From contig NZ_BQHW01000001.1 of NCBI RefSeq assembly GCF_021602025.1, positions 434,001 to 498,000 on the forward strand: a stretch of DNA of 64,000 nucleotides. Reading direction: 5' to 3'. The DNA comes from Pseudomonas ceruminis (GTDB lineage Bacteria > Pseudomonadota > Gammaproteobacteria > Pseudomonadales > Pseudomonadaceae). The notes under the pieces were generated by a model. It had not been told where the DNA came from and did not search any database. It saw nothing but the letters and a program-made list of their open reading frames with translations. Of the stretch, positions 47,093 through 56,331 are shown in pieces. A program made the translations under genes and the position numbers. Numbering within the stretch: position 1 is the stretch's first letter; the number at the start of each line of letters is the position of its first letter.

Positions 47093-48757
47093 TTACATGT
47101 TCGGGTAGTTCGGCCCGCCGGCGCCTTCAGGGGTGACCCAAGTGATGTTCTGGGCCGGGTCCTTGATGTCGCAGGTCTTGCAGTGTACGCAGTTCTGCGC
47201 GTTGATCTGGAAGCGCTTGTTGCCATCTTCCTGGGTAACCACTTCGTACACGCCTGCCGGGCAGTAACGCTGCGCCGGCTCGTCGTAGAGCGGTAGGTTG
47301 CTGGCGATTGGCACGTTCGGGTCGGCCAGCTTCAGGTGGCAGGGTTGTTCCTCTTCGTGGTTGGTGCTGGAGAGGAACACCGAACTGAGCTTGTCGAAGC
47401 TGAGCTTGCCGTCCGGTTTCGGGTAATCGATCTTTTTCGAATCGGCCGCCAGCTTGAGGCAGGCGTAGTCCGGCTTGGTGTCATGCAGGGTGAAGGGCAG
47501 CTTGCCGGCGAACCAGTTCTGGTCGATGTAGTTGAACGCACCGCCCAGGATCGGGCCGAACTTGTGCAGCGCCGGGCCAAAGTTACGGCTGGCGAACAAC
47601 TCTTCATACAGCCAGCTGGCCTTGAAGGCATCGACATAAGTGGTGAGTGCATCGCCGCCCTCGCTGCCGGCGACCAGTGCATCGGCCACGGCGTCGGCTG
47701 CCAGCATGCCGGACTTCATCGCGGTGTGGCTGCCCTTGATCTTGGAGAAGTTCAGGGTGCCAAGGTCGCAGCCAATCAGCGCGCCGCCATTGAAGACCAT
47801 CTTCGGCAACGAGTTCAAGCCACCTTTGCAGATGGCCCGGGCGCCGTAACTGATGCGTTTGCCGCCTTCAAGGTACTGTTTGATCACCGGGTGGTGCTTG
47901 AGCCGCTGGAACTCGTCGAACGGCGACAGGTAGGGGTTGGTGTACGACAGGTCGACGATCAGGCCGACCACCACCTGATTGTTTTCCAGATGATAAAGGA
48001 ACGAGCCGCCGGTATTGTCGGCGCTCATCACGTCCAGTGGCCAACCGGCGGTGTGTACCACCAGGCCCTGTTCGTGCTTGCTCGGGTCGATTTCCCAGAT
48101 TTCCTTGAGGCCGATGCCGTAGTGCTGGGCATCGGACTCGCTGTCGAGGTTGAAACGCTTGATCAGTTGCTTGCCGATATGGCCACGGCAACCTTCGGCG
48201 AACAAGGTGTACTTGGCGCGCAGTTCCATGCCTGGCGTATACAGGCCTTGCTTGGGGTTGCCTTCACGGTCAACGCCCAGGTCGCCGGTGACGATGCCGC
48301 GGACCACACCGTTTTCGTCGAACAGCGCTTCCTGGGCGGCGAAGCCTGGGTAGATTTCCACGCCAAGGTTCTCGGCCTGCTGGGCCAGCCAGCGGCACAG
48401 GTTGCCCAGCGAGATGATGTAGTTGCCCTGGTTGTGCATGGTCTTGGGCACGAACAGGTCAGGTACCTTGGTCGCGCTACCGGCATCCTTGAGCACATAG
48501 ATGTCGTCGCGCTTGACCTCGGTGTTCAGCGGCGCACCCAGTGCTTTCCAGTCGGGGAACAGTTCGTTCAGGGCGCGCGGTTCGAAGACCGCACCGGAGA
48601 GGATGTGGGCACCGACTTCGGAGCCTTTCTCGACCACGCAGACGCTGATCTCGCTACCGGCTTCGGCGGCCTTCTGCTTCAGGCGGCAGGCGGCGGACAG
48701 GCCCGCCGGGCCGGCGCCGACGATGACCACGTCGAATTCCATGTATTCGCGTTCCAC
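47093..48757 (-). CDS. Electron transfer flavoprotein-ubiquinone oxidoreductase (ETF-QO)
   Basis: A 554-residue membrane-associated enzyme that passes electrons from ETF to ubiquinone in fatty acid and amino acid oxidation. The FAD site is VVIVGAGPAGLSAAC near the N-terminus; the C-terminal [4Fe-4S] ferredoxin-like domain has CPAGVYEV and CVHCKTCDIKDP. I choose GTG at 48757 (VEREYMEFDVV) because AGGAGAG lies just before it and related proteins begin with MEREYMEF; ATGs a few codons earlier are also possible. It is divergent from etfBA, its partner, across a shared 556-base region. Confidence 0.94.
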   Translation of the reverse strand: MEREYMEFDVVIVGAGPAGLSAACRLKQKAAEAGSEISVCVVEKGSEVGAHILSGAVFEPRALNELFPDWKALGAPLNTEVKRDDIYVLKDAGSATKVPDLFVPKTMHNQGNYIISLGNLCRWLAQQAENLGVEIYPGFAAQEALFDENGVVRGIVTGDLGVDREGNPKQGLYTPGMELRAKYTLFAEGCRGHIGKQLIKRFNLDSESDAQHYGIGLKEIWEIDPSKHEQGLVVHTAGWPLDVMSADNTGGSFLYHLENNQVVVGLIVDLSYTNPYLSPFDEFQRLKHHPVIKQYLEGGKRISYGARAICKGGLNSLPKMVFNGGALIGCDLGTLNFSKIKGSHTAMKSGMLAADAVADALVAGSEGGDALTTYVDAFKASWLYEELFASRNFGPALHKFGPILGGAFNYIDQNWFAGKLPFTLHDTKPDYACLKLAADSKKIDYPKPDGKLSFDKLSSVFLSSTNHEEEQPCHLKLADPNVPIASNLPLYDEPAQRYCPAGVYEVVTQEDGNKRFQINAQNCVHCKTCDIKDPAQNITWVTPEGAGGPNYPNM

Positions 48758-49313
48758 TGGTTCTCTCCTACTCATCAAGGCTCATGCTGTTGCTTTGTCT
48801 TATGGGTGTGGGGTGATCCTGCGCGGCCGCCCTTCACGGGAGCGGGGCTGTAGCAGCGCAGAGGATGGACTACACCGTTTTGTCTTGGCCGCGCATTATA
48901 TCTACACCACTTGGCGGGTCCAATACAAACGTTTGTTTGAATTTGCCGCAGGCCAGTAAAATCACAGGAGCGCGGCTGGAGGGTGACCGATTTGCCGTAT
49001 TGACCGGATTGGGTGTTACGGTCAAGATACGAGCGGTTTACCGTTCGCCGTAGGCTTACCGCCGGGCGCAGGTACACCTCTAAAGACCAGCTGTGGAGCA
49101 GGGTTTTCGGGCCAAACCCGGGTTGTAGTGGAGTTTACACGCCACAACAGGAAATGACCCGCGGGTATTTGCCGCGATAGTCTGAACAAGACTTATCGGT
49201 CACCGTTAACTTTGCCCCTCCCGCAACGTTTTTAGAGGTGCCCTTGTACCCACGCGCATCGCCGGGCATGGCCCCAGGCGACTATCTATTCACCGGAGAG
49301 TAACGAGGAATCC
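48758..49313. other. Divergent intergenic region, ETF-QO / etfBA
   Basis: 556 bases with no gene. It contains a PsrA-like box at 48926-48939 on the ETF-QO side. The remainder shows no clear sigma-70 promoter that I could identify by eye. Confidence 0.6.
48926..48939. promoter_or_regulatory. PsrA-like fatty-acid regulator box
   Basis: CAAAC-GTTT-GTTTG fits the published PsrA motif (C/G-AAAC, N2-4, GTTT-G/C). Also contains the palindrome CAAACGTTTG. It lies about 170 bases upstream of ETF-QO, in the region shared with etfBA. A second such box occurs at 55255. Confidence 0.6.
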
Positions 49314-50063
49314 ATGAAGGTTCTTGTAGCTGTCAAACGAGTGGTCGACTACAACGTCAAGGTTCGCGTCAAAGCGGACAACTCCGGCGTCGACCTTGCA
49401 AACGTCAAGATGTCCATGAACCCCTTCTGCGAAATCGCTGTGGAAGAAGCTGTGCGCCTGAAAGAGAAGGGCGTGGCGAGCGAAATCGTCGTCGTCTCTG
49501 TCGGCCCGACCACTGCCCAGGAGCAGCTGCGTACTGCCCTGGCACTGGGTGCCGACCGCGCTATCCTGGTCGAAGCCGCCGATGAACTGAACTCCCTGGC
49601 CGTGGCCAAGGCGCTCAAGGCCGTTGTCGATAAAGAACAGCCGCAGCTGGTCATTCTCGGCAAGCAGGCCATCGACAGCGACAACAACCAGACCGGCCAG
49701 ATGCTGGCTGCGTTGACCGGCTTCGCCCAAGGCACCTTCGCCTCGAAGGTCGAAGTCGCTGGTGACAAACTCAACGTCACGCGTGAAATCGATGGCGGCC
49801 TGCAGACCGTTGCTCTGAACCTGCCGGCGATTGTCACCACCGACCTGCGCCTGAACGAGCCGCGCTACGCGTCGCTGCCGAACATCATGAAGGCCAAGAA
49901 GAAGCCGCTGGAAACCGTTACGCCAGATGCCCTGGGCGTATCGCTCGCCTCCACCAACAAGACCCTGAAGGTCGAAGCGCCTGCTGCGCGCAGCGCCGGG
50001 ATCAAGGTCAAGTCGGTGGCTGAACTGGTCGAGAAACTGAAGAACGAGGCGAAGGTAATCTAA
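49314..50063 (+). CDS. etfB: EtfB, electron transfer flavoprotein beta subunit
   Basis: A 249-residue subunit that binds AMP and contacts acyl-CoA and related dehydrogenases. It starts [20 protein letters not shown] and carries the family signature [20 protein letters not shown] and [19 protein letters not shown]. The length is normal. GGAG lies a few bases before the ATG. It directly abuts etfA. Confidence 0.97.
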   Translation: MKVLVAVKRVVDYNVKVRVKADNSGVDLANVKMSMNPFCEIAVEEAVRLKEKGVASEIVVVSVGPTTAQEQLRTALALGADRAILVEAADELNSLAVAKALKAVVDKEQPQLVILGKQAIDSDNNQTGQMLAALTGFAQGTFASKVEVAGDKLNVTREIDGGLQTVALNLPAIVTTDLRLNEPRYASLPNIMKAKKKPLETVTPDALGVSLASTNKTLKVEAPAARSAGIKVKSVAELVEKLKNEAKVI

Positions 50064-50993
50064 ATGACTATCCTGGTTGTCGCTGAATACGAGAACGGTG
50101 CCGTAGCCCCGGCCACCCTGAACACTGTCGCCGCAGCTGCCAAGATCGGTGGTGATATCCACGTGCTGGTCGCGGGCCAGAATGTGGGTGGCGTCGCCGA
50201 ATCCGCCGCCAAGATCGCGGGTGTCGCCAAGGTGCTGGTCGCCGACAATGCGGCCTACGCGCACCTGCTGCCAGAGAACGCTGCGCCGCTGATCGTCGAG
50301 CTGGCCAAGGGTTACAGCCACGTGCTGGCCCCGGCCACCACCAACGGCAAGAACATCCTGCCGCGTGTTGCTGCGCTGCTGGACGTCGACCAGATCTCCG
50401 AGATCATCTCGGTCGAAGCTGCCGATACCTTCAAGCGCCCGATCTATGCCGGTAACGCTATTGCCACTGTGCAATCGAGCGCTGCGGTCAAGGTCATCAC
50501 CGTGCGTACCACCGGCTTCGACGCTGTCGCTGCCGAAGGGGGTTCGGCTACTGTCGAAGCGGTGGGTGCAGCCCACAACACCGGTATCTCTGCCTTCGTC
50601 GGCGAAGAACTGGCCAAGTCCGACCGCCCTGAGCTGACCGCTGCCAAGATCGTCGTTTCCGGCGGCCGTGGCATGGGCAACGGTGACAACTTCAAGCACC
50701 TGTACAGCCTGGCCGACAAGCTTGGCGCTGCCGTCGGTGCCTCGCGCGCCGCGGTCGACGCAGGCTTCGTGCCCAACGACATGCAGGTCGGCCAGACCGG
50801 CAAAATCGTTGCACCGCAGCTGTACATCGCCGTCGGTATCTCCGGCGCGATCCAGCACCTGGCCGGCATGAAGGACTCCAAGGTGATCGTCGCGATCAAC
50901 AAGGACGAAGAGGCGCCGATCTTCCAGGTGGCTGACTACGGCCTGGTCGCTGACCTGTTCGAAGCCGTCCCAGAGCTGGAAAAGCTGGTCTGA
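50064..50993 (+). CDS. etfA: EtfA, electron transfer flavoprotein alpha subunit
   Basis: A 309-residue subunit carrying FAD. The C-terminal FAD domain is plain: [32 protein letters not shown], then [29 protein letters not shown] and [14 protein letters not shown]. Together with EtfB it collects electrons from several flavin dehydrogenases for ETF-QO, encoded divergently. An intrinsic terminator follows. Confidence 0.97.
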   Translation: MTILVVAEYENGAVAPATLNTVAAAAKIGGDIHVLVAGQNVGGVAESAAKIAGVAKVLVADNAAYAHLLPENAAPLIVELAKGYSHVLAPATTNGKNILPRVAALLDVDQISEIISVEAADTFKRPIYAGNAIATVQSSAAVKVITVRTTGFDAVAAEGGSATVEAVGAAHNTGISAFVGEELAKSDRPELTAAKIVVSGGRGMGNGDNFKHLYSLADKLGAAVGASRAAVDAGFVPNDMQVGQTGKIVAPQLYIAVGISGAIQHLAGMKDSKVIVAINKDEEAPIFQVADYGLVADLFEAVPELEKLV

Positions 50994-51016
50994 TCCGCCT
51001 GCTTCACTTATAAAGA

Positions 51017-51050
51017 AGCCCGGCCCTCGTACTGAGGGCCGGGCTTTTTT
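51017..51050 (+). terminator. Intrinsic terminator of etfBA
   Basis: AGCCCGGCCCTC-GTACT-GAGGGCCGGGCT followed by a run of T. Confidence 0.92.
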
Positions 51051-51070
51051 GTGCGGGCAAGGAGTGAAGG

Positions 51071-51892
51071 ATGGCGTTTCGCAAAGCGGGCAGGGTGCTG
51101 GCGTGCACGATGGCGATGTTGTCGCCGCTGACGATGGCAGCAGGCAAGTGTGAGCGTCTGGTGGCGACCGGCAGCCCGGACGCACCGCCTTACTCCTGGC
51201 AAGACCCGAAAGACCCCAAGCACCTGATCGGTGCCAATGTCGACCTGTTGCGCCAGGTGGCCGGCGAATTGGGCGTCAAGGTGGACGTGCTCAATGCCGG
51301 CAAGCGCGATCAGGCCCTGGAGGAAGTGCGTAGCGGACGCATGGACCTGTTGCTCGATACCCCGATGCAGGTGGAGCAGCTCACGGCGCTGGACTACATC
51401 CATCCGCCTTTGCAGCTCAACGAGTACCTGGTCTGGACCCGTCATGATGCCGAGCTGGATTTCGATGGCCCTGCTGACCTGGCCAGGTACCAGGGTAGCC
51501 TGTCGGAGCGGGCCCGCCTGACGCCGGCATTCAGCGCATTCGCCAAGGCGCAGCTCAAGCTGGAGCCGGCGCAGAACCTGACACAAGCTTTCCAGAAGCT
51601 GGTGCTGGGCCAGGTCGACTACGTGTTGGCTGGACGCTACTCGGGCATGGCCATGACCCAGAGCCTGGGCATGAGCAATGACCTGATCGCCCGAGGCCTG
51701 CCGGTGGATCGGCCGGGCTTGTACCTGGCCGTCTCGCATAACTCGGCATGCAATGACACCTGGTTGCGTGGGCAACTGGCGAAAAAACTGACAGAATTGC
51801 CGATCTCCGGTGCGTCCGAAGCCGTGCTGCAACGTAATGTCGAGCGCTGGAAAGCGCAGATGCAAGTGCAGGCGGACGCCCCCAAACAGTAG
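51071..51892 (+). CDS. Periplasmic solute-binding protein, family 3 type
   Basis: A 273-residue protein with a signal peptide (VLACTMAMLSPLTMAAG) and a family 3 solute-binding fold (ATGSPDAPPYSWQDP, GANVDLLRQVAGELGVKVDVLN, GRMDLLLDTPM). No permease is encoded beside it. AGGAG lies before the ATG. It is followed closely by the DUF4398/OmpA lipoprotein pair, so it may share their transcript. Confidence 0.82.
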   Translation: MAFRKAGRVLACTMAMLSPLTMAAGKCERLVATGSPDAPPYSWQDPKDPKHLIGANVDLLRQVAGELGVKVDVLNAGKRDQALEEVRSGRMDLLLDTPMQVEQLTALDYIHPPLQLNEYLVWTRHDAELDFDGPADLARYQGSLSERARLTPAFSAFAKAQLKLEPAQNLTQAFQKLVLGQVDYVLAGRYSGMAMTQSLGMSNDLIARGLPVDRPGLYLAVSHNSACNDTWLRGQLAKKLTELPISGASEAVLQRNVERWKAQMQVQADAPKQ

Positions 51893-51901
51893 GAAGAGTG
51901 C

Positions 51902-52255
51902 GTGAAAACCCAATCACTGATCCTTGCCGTGGCCATGCTCGGCCTGGCCGGCTGCGCCAACGACCCGGCGCCCAATGAGCAGATGCGTATTTCCGAGCAG
52001 GCGCTGGAGCAGGCCAAGGCGGTTGGCGCTACCGATCAGGTCGAGGAGCTGAAGCTTGCCGAAGACAAGCTCGCCCGGGCCAAGACCAACATGCTCACCG
52101 AAGACTACCGCGATGCCCGCATGCGTGCCGAACAGGCCGAACTGGATGCGCGCCTTGCTGAGGCGCGCGTGCTGAACCAGAAAAGTGACGAGCAGCTCGA
52201 GTTGCTGCAGTCGCGTGTCAAACGCCTGCGCAAGCAGCTGGAGGTGCAGCCATGA
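51902..52255 (+). CDS. DUF4398 coiled-coil lipoprotein
   Basis: A 117-residue lipoprotein (lipobox LGLAGCAN, Cys about residue 18) followed by long helices rich in Ala, Glu and Lys, which look like coiled coil. It matches the DUF4398 type of protein found next to OmpA-family lipoproteins in pseudomonads. The start is GTG. Its stop codon overlaps the ATG of the OmpA-like gene. Confidence 0.8.
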   Translation: MKTQSLILAVAMLGLAGCANDPAPNEQMRISEQALEQAKAVGATDQVEELKLAEDKLARAKTNMLTEDYRDARMRAEQAELDARLAEARVLNQKSDEQLELLQSRVKRLRKQLEVQP

Positions 52256-53064
52256 TGCGCTTCAAGCCAATCGCCGCGCTGGCGCTGCTGACGCTGGCGG
52301 CCGGGTTGCAAGGGTGTGCCAGCCAGCGCAGCGCCTCGGCACTGGACGATGCAGCCGCCGCCTTCCAGAAGGTCAAGGATGATTCTGACGTGTTGCGCAG
52401 CGCACCGCGCGACGTAATCCGCGCCGGCGAGTCGCTGGCCCGTGCCGAACGCTTGTCCAGCTATGTCGGCACCGGCAGCGATGTGCGTCATTATGCTTAC
52501 CTGAGCCAGCGTTACAGCGAAATCGCCAGTGAACACGCCAGGCTGGCGCTGAACCAGGAACGCTTGGCCAAGCTCGACCTCGAGCGCCAGCGCCTGCAGT
52601 TGGCGTTGCGCGAGGCCAAGCTTGCGAGTGTGCAGCAGCAGGGCAAGTGGGTTGAGACGCAGATCGCCGCATTGGCTTCGGAGCAGGCTGATCGCGGCCT
52701 GGTGATGACCCTGGGTGATGTGCTGTTCGATACCGGTCGTGCCGACCTGAAGAACTCGGCCAGCCGCACCGTGCTCAAGCTGGTGCAGTTCCTGCAGCTC
52801 AATCCCCGTCGTGTGGTGCGTATCGAAGGCTACACCGACAGCACGGGCACGCCGGAGGACAACCTCACGTTGTCCCGTGATCGCGCCCAGGCGGTGGCCG
52901 ACATGCTGGTCGACCTTGGGATCGACGAGAAACGCCTGACGGTGGAAGGCTATGGCGACCAATACCCGATCGAGGCCAATGCCTCGGAGCGGGGCAGGGC
53001 GCAGAACCGTCGGGTCGAGATCGTCTTCTCTGACGACAAAGGCAAGCTCGCGCCGGCGCGTTGA
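52252..53064 (+). CDS. OmpA-family lipoprotein with N-terminal DUF4398-like helices
   Basis: A 270-residue outer-membrane lipoprotein (lipobox AGLQGCAS). An N-terminal helical region of about 130 residues with coiled-coil character (NQERLAKLDLERQRLQLALREA) is followed by a C-terminal OmpA peptidoglycan-binding domain (GDVLFDTGRADLK, VVRIEGYTDSTGTPEDN, LSRDRAQAVADMLVD, NRRVEIVF). It should tether the outer membrane to peptidoglycan. It is translationally coupled to the preceding gene. Confidence 0.88.
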   Translation: MMRFKPIAALALLTLAAGLQGCASQRSASALDDAAAAFQKVKDDSDVLRSAPRDVIRAGESLARAERLSSYVGTGSDVRHYAYLSQRYSEIASEHARLALNQERLAKLDLERQRLQLALREAKLASVQQQGKWVETQIAALASEQADRGLVMTLGDVLFDTGRADLKNSASRTVLKLVQFLQLNPRRVVRIEGYTDSTGTPEDNLTLSRDRAQAVADMLVDLGIDEKRLTVEGYGDQYPIEANASERGRAQNRRVEIVFSDDKGKLAPAR

Positions 53065-53164
53065 CCGATTGCAGCGGGGGCCGGCACCGCGGCCCCCGAC
53101 AGCTGCCAACGCAACTGTATTGTCGACTATTCTGCAATCTGTTCCCGTACACTTTGCAACTGTT

Positions 53165-53181
53165 ACGGTATCCTCTACCGT
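53165..53181. promoter_or_regulatory. Inverted repeat, candidate MocR operator
   Basis: A perfect ACGGTA-TCCTC-TACCGT dyad about 50 bases before the MocR gene. MocR regulators usually bind their own promoter region, so this is a natural autoregulatory site. Confidence 0.5.
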
Positions 53182-53231
53182 CAGTGAGTCGCACAAAAAC
53201 AACGAGCCCCTGCGCGGGTCGAGATATCGCC

Positions 53232-54674
53232 ATGACCAACCTGCTGCTGTACCAGCGCATCGCCCAGCAACTGGCCGATGACATCCGTCGCGGTGTCTAC
53301 CAGCCAGGCGAACGTGTACCTTCCGTGCGCAAGATGAGTGCCCAGCTCAACGTCAGCCATGCCACGGTGCTGCAGGCCTATGCCAATCTCGAAGACCAAG
53401 GGCTGATCCGCGCCCGGCCGCAGTCGGGCTACTACGTGCACCAGACCCCGGCCCTGACCGCGCAGACCCCGGACATCGCCCGCGTGGAGCGCCCCGGCCT
53501 GGTCACCCGCGCCAGTATCATTCAGCAGGTGCTGACCGAGGCCCGTCGCGACGGCGTCTTCCCCTTTGGTGCCGCCGTGCCGCACGTCGATTACCTGCCG
53601 GTACGCGCCCTGCATCAGCAGATCGCCAAGGTTACGCGCTTCCATAGCCCGCGGGCCTTCAGCTACATGTTCAGCCCCGGTTTCGAGCCGCTGCGCCGGC
53701 AGATTGCAATCCGCATGCGCGATGCCGGGGTACTGGTCGATCCGCGCGAAGTGATCGTGACCCATGGCTGCGTGGACGCCTTGCAAATGTCGCTGCGGGT
53801 GTTGACCCGCCCGGGTGACCTGATCGCCGCCGAGTCACCGACGTACTACGGCCTGTTGCAGTTGGCCGATCTGCTCGGGCTGAAAGTGATCGAGATTCCC
53901 AGTGACCCGTCCACCGGCATCAGCCTCGAGGCCCTGCAGTTGGCGGCCAACCAGTGGTCGATCAAGGCGTTGGTACTGACCTCGCGTCTTAGCAACCCGT
54001 TGGGTGGCACCATCCCCGAGGAGCGGCAGAAGCAGCTGCTGCGCCTGGCTTCGGACTTCGATATTCAGATCGTTGAAGACGATATCTATGGCGAGTTGAT
54101 GTTCGAGCAAGGCAAGACCAAGGCCCTCAAGGCGTTCGACCGGCTGGACCGGGTGATCTACTGCTCCAGCTTTTCCAAGACCCTGTCGCCCGGTGTGCGG
54201 GTCGGCTGGATGGTGGCTGGGCGCTATCAGGACGAGATTCAACGGTTGCAGACCTTCACCACCCACTCGGCGTGCAGCGTGACGCAGATGGGGGTGGCAG
54301 CCTATCTGGAGAATGGCGGGTATGACCGTCACCTGCGTTTTATCCGTCAGGAGTACCGCAAGAACCTCAGTGCCTATCAATTGGCCGTACAGCAGCATTT
54401 CCCGGAGGGCACCCAGATGACCCGGCCAACCGGTGGCTTCATTCTCTGGGTCAGCCTGCCGGGGCGGGTCAATACCCAGGATTTGCATGTGCGCGCGCTG
54501 GAGCAGGGCATCAGCATTGCACCGGGGCTGATCTTCAGTAATACCGAGCAGTTCAATCACTGCATTCGCCTGAACTGTGGCATCCCGTGGAACAAGGAAG
54601 CCGAGCGTGCGGTGATCACCCTTGGTTTGCTGGCCCAGCAACTGTGCAGAGAGTCTGCGCCAACACTTTTGTAA
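53232..54674 (+). CDS. MocR-type regulator: GntR helix-turn-helix fused to aminotransferase domain
   Basis: A 480-residue PLP-dependent transcription factor. The GntR winged helix is at residues 5-75 (VYQPGERVPSVRKMSAQLNV, SHATVLQAYANLEDQGLIRA), and a fold-type I aminotransferase domain follows with the PLP lysine in SSFSKTLSPGVRVGW (about residue 315) and the Asp/Tyr region EDDIYGELMF. It starts at MTNLLLYQRIAQQ; the frame extends upstream without support. The regulated genes are unknown. Other pseudomonad members control vitamin B6 or amine metabolism. Confidence 0.9.
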   Translation: MTNLLLYQRIAQQLADDIRRGVYQPGERVPSVRKMSAQLNVSHATVLQAYANLEDQGLIRARPQSGYYVHQTPALTAQTPDIARVERPGLVTRASIIQQVLTEARRDGVFPFGAAVPHVDYLPVRALHQQIAKVTRFHSPRAFSYMFSPGFEPLRRQIAIRMRDAGVLVDPREVIVTHGCVDALQMSLRVLTRPGDLIAAESPTYYGLLQLADLLGLKVIEIPSDPSTGISLEALQLAANQWSIKALVLTSRLSNPLGGTIPEERQKQLLRLASDFDIQIVEDDIYGELMFEQGKTKALKAFDRLDRVIYCSSFSKTLSPGVRVGWMVAGRYQDEIQRLQTFTTHSACSVTQMGVAAYLENGGYDRHLRFIRQEYRKNLSAYQLAVQQHFPEGTQMTRPTGGFILWVSLPGRVNTQDLHVRALEQGISIAPGLIFSNTEQFNHCIRLNCGIPWNKEAERAVITLGLLAQQLCRESAPTLL

Positions 54675-54731
54675 GGCTTGCCAGGCGTCGGCGGAACAGA
54701 CAGCATACGCATTTTGACAACCTGTCTGCCG

Positions 54732-55202
54732 ATGTCCATGAACCTGTTGCGTAGCTTTGCCCTGATTTTCTGCCTTGCGCCCCTGTGCATGCCCTGTCAT
54801 GCGGCGCAGGCTGCACAGCCTTCAGCCCAAGCGGTACAGGGCAAATCGGCCGCCAAAAAGGCGCCGGCCAAGCAGGCAGTCAAGCCTCAGACCAAGCCCG
54901 GCGCCAAGCCAAAGGCTGTACGCAAACCGGTCAGCAAGGCGGTGGCCAAGCCAGTGCCCAAGGCGAAGCTCGACCTGAGTCTGCCGGCGGACATGGTTAA
55001 GGACCTCGAGCCGAATGTCGGTGATCCTGCCACTCGCCGCAAACCTTTGCTGCCGGCGATGTTCACCGAAAAACCGCAGAGCAACGACAGCCCGTTCCAG
55101 CTCAATGGCCGACTGATCAGCAATGAAATGCAGCTTCAACTGCGCAACGAGAGCCGTCATGACGTCGAAGGTGCGGCGATCGATTTCGAATTCCGCCAGT
55201 AG
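54732..55202 (+). CDS. Periplasmic Lys/Ala/Pro-rich protein of unknown function
   Basis: A protein of about 156 residues with a signal peptide (LLRSFALIFCLAPLCMPCHA, cleavage near CHA). A strongly basic low-complexity stretch rich in Lys, Ala and Pro follows (about residues 35-85), then an uncharged C-terminal part. The basic linker resembles those of TonB-like or histone H1-like proteins, but no domain is recognised. It starts from either of two Met codons (54732 or 54738). Codon use is normal for the strain. Confidence 0.65.
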   Translation: MSMNLLRSFALIFCLAPLCMPCHAAQAAQPSAQAVQGKSAAKKAPAKQAVKPQTKPGAKPKAVRKPVSKAVAKPVPKAKLDLSLPADMVKDLEPNVGDPATRRKPLLPAMFTEKPQSNDSPFQLNGRLISNEMQLQLRNESRHDVEGAAIDFEFRQ

Positions 55203-55254
55203 CCCAGTCCAACTGACTACTGGGTCACGGCAGATTTCATCGGGCCAGCAATTT

Positions 55255-55268
55255 CAAACGTATGTTTG
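55255..55268. promoter_or_regulatory. Second PsrA-like box
   Basis: CAAAC-GTAT-GTTTG fits the same motif as the site at 48926. It lies about 67 bases before the ATG of the cysteine-cluster gene, a promoter-like distance. Confidence 0.55.
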
Positions 55269-55334
55269 AGCGGTTAGTATCCAGGGACGTTCGTCCCGTT
55301 TTGTTCCAGGGAGTCCTGATTTTGGTGTATTGCC

Positions 55335-55589
55335 ATGAATTGCCGTGAAGGCTGTGGTGCCTGCTGCATCGCCCCGTCCATCAGCTCTGCAATGCCGCGC
55401 ATGCCTCACGGCAAGCCTGCCGGCGAGCGCTGCCTGCACCTGACCGTCGACAACCTCTGCGACCTGTTCGGCAAGCCTGAGCGGCCGGCGGTGTGTGGTG
55501 GTTTCAAGGCAGATGTCGAGGTCTGTGGCAGTGATCGCGATGAGGCAATCAGGATTCTTGGCTGGTGGGAGCAAATGACGGCGGCGTGA
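55335..55589 (+). CDS. YkgJ-family cysteine-cluster protein
   Basis: An 84-residue protein starting MNCREGCGACCIAPSIS, with further Cys in ERCLHL, NLCDLF and AVCGGF. The Cys arrangement is that of the YkgJ/CxxCxxCC family, thought to bind zinc or an iron-sulfur cluster. Function is unknown. It may be cotranscribed with the START-domain gene 30 bases downstream. Confidence 0.82.
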   Translation: MNCREGCGACCIAPSISSAMPRMPHGKPAGERCLHLTVDNLCDLFGKPERPAVCGGFKADVEVCGSDRDEAIRILGWWEQMTAA

Positions 55590-55619
55590 CAAGCTGGATC
55601 TTCGACAACAAGGATAAAG

Positions 55620-56228
55620 ATGATGAGATCGTTCAAGCGTATTGCACTGCTGTGTGGCATGGGTGTCCTGCTGGTCCCGGCCGCCTGGGCAGAAAACTGG
55701 CAAGTGGCCAAGGACGAGGAGGGGATCAAGGTTTCCCTCAGCGAAGTGCCGGGGTCCAAGTACAAGGCCTACCGCGGCGTGACCCTGATCAAGGCCCCTT
55801 TGGCCAAGGTGCAGGCGCTGCAGGAAGATGTGGCCGGTGCATGTGCCTGGATTCATGAGTGCGAATCGCAGAAGCTGCTCAAGCATGAGGGTGATCAGAG
55901 CTGGACCTACACCCGGTTCAATACGCCTTGGCCGGTGACGCCGCGGGACTCGGTGCTGCACATCACCACGGTCAAGGGCGCCGATGGCAGCTTGACTCGG
56001 GAGCTGAAAGAAGAGCCGACCTATATCCCGGAAGAGAAGGGGTTCGTGCGGGTGGCGAAAGTCGAAGGCTTCTGGAAGCTGGTGCCCAAGGGCGACAGCA
56101 CCGAAGTGACCTACCAGGTGCACACCGAGCCGGGGGGCAGTGTGCCAGCGATGGTCGCCAACAAGTTCGTGGTCGATGCACCGTTCAATACCCTGAAGGG
56201 GTTGCGCGAGCGGGCTGAGAAGAACTGA
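55620..56228 (+). CDS. START-domain periplasmic protein
   Basis: A 202-residue protein with a signal peptide (IALLCGMGVLLVPAAWA) and a START/SRPBCC-type lipid-binding fold (NWQVAKDEEGIKVSLSEV, WIHECESQKLL, FNTPWPVTPRDSVLHITT, FWKLVPKGDSTEVTYQVHTEPGG). Such proteins bind hydrophobic ligands; the ligand is unknown. Converges on gltA. Confidence 0.85.
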   Translation: MMRSFKRIALLCGMGVLLVPAAWAENWQVAKDEEGIKVSLSEVPGSKYKAYRGVTLIKAPLAKVQALQEDVAGACAWIHECESQKLLKHEGDQSWTYTRFNTPWPVTPRDSVLHITTVKGADGSLTRELKEEPTYIPEEKGFVRVAKVEGFWKLVPKGDSTEVTYQVHTEPGGSVPAMVANKFVVDAPFNTLKGLRERAEKN

Positions 56229-56252
56229 AGCCTTTTGGCTGGCGTGTGCTGG

Positions 56253-56272
56253 TGTTTTCGCGGGTAAGCCCG
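56253..56272. repeat. Single REP half
   Basis: TTTCGCGGGTAAGCCCGCTG at 56253-56272 matches the core of the REP doublet at 8751. No inverted partner is present. Confidence 0.6.
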
Positions 56273-56287
56273 CTGCCGCAAGCATGA

Positions 56288-56313
56288 AAAAGGCTGCCCG
56301 AGGGCAGCCTTTT
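56288..56313. terminator. Bidirectional terminator between the START gene and gltA
   Basis: AAAAGGCTGCCC-GA-GGGCAGCCTTTT, symmetrical with T-runs on both strands, between convergent genes. Confidence 0.88.
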
Positions 56314-56331
56314 GCGTTCGGCTCTGGGAGC

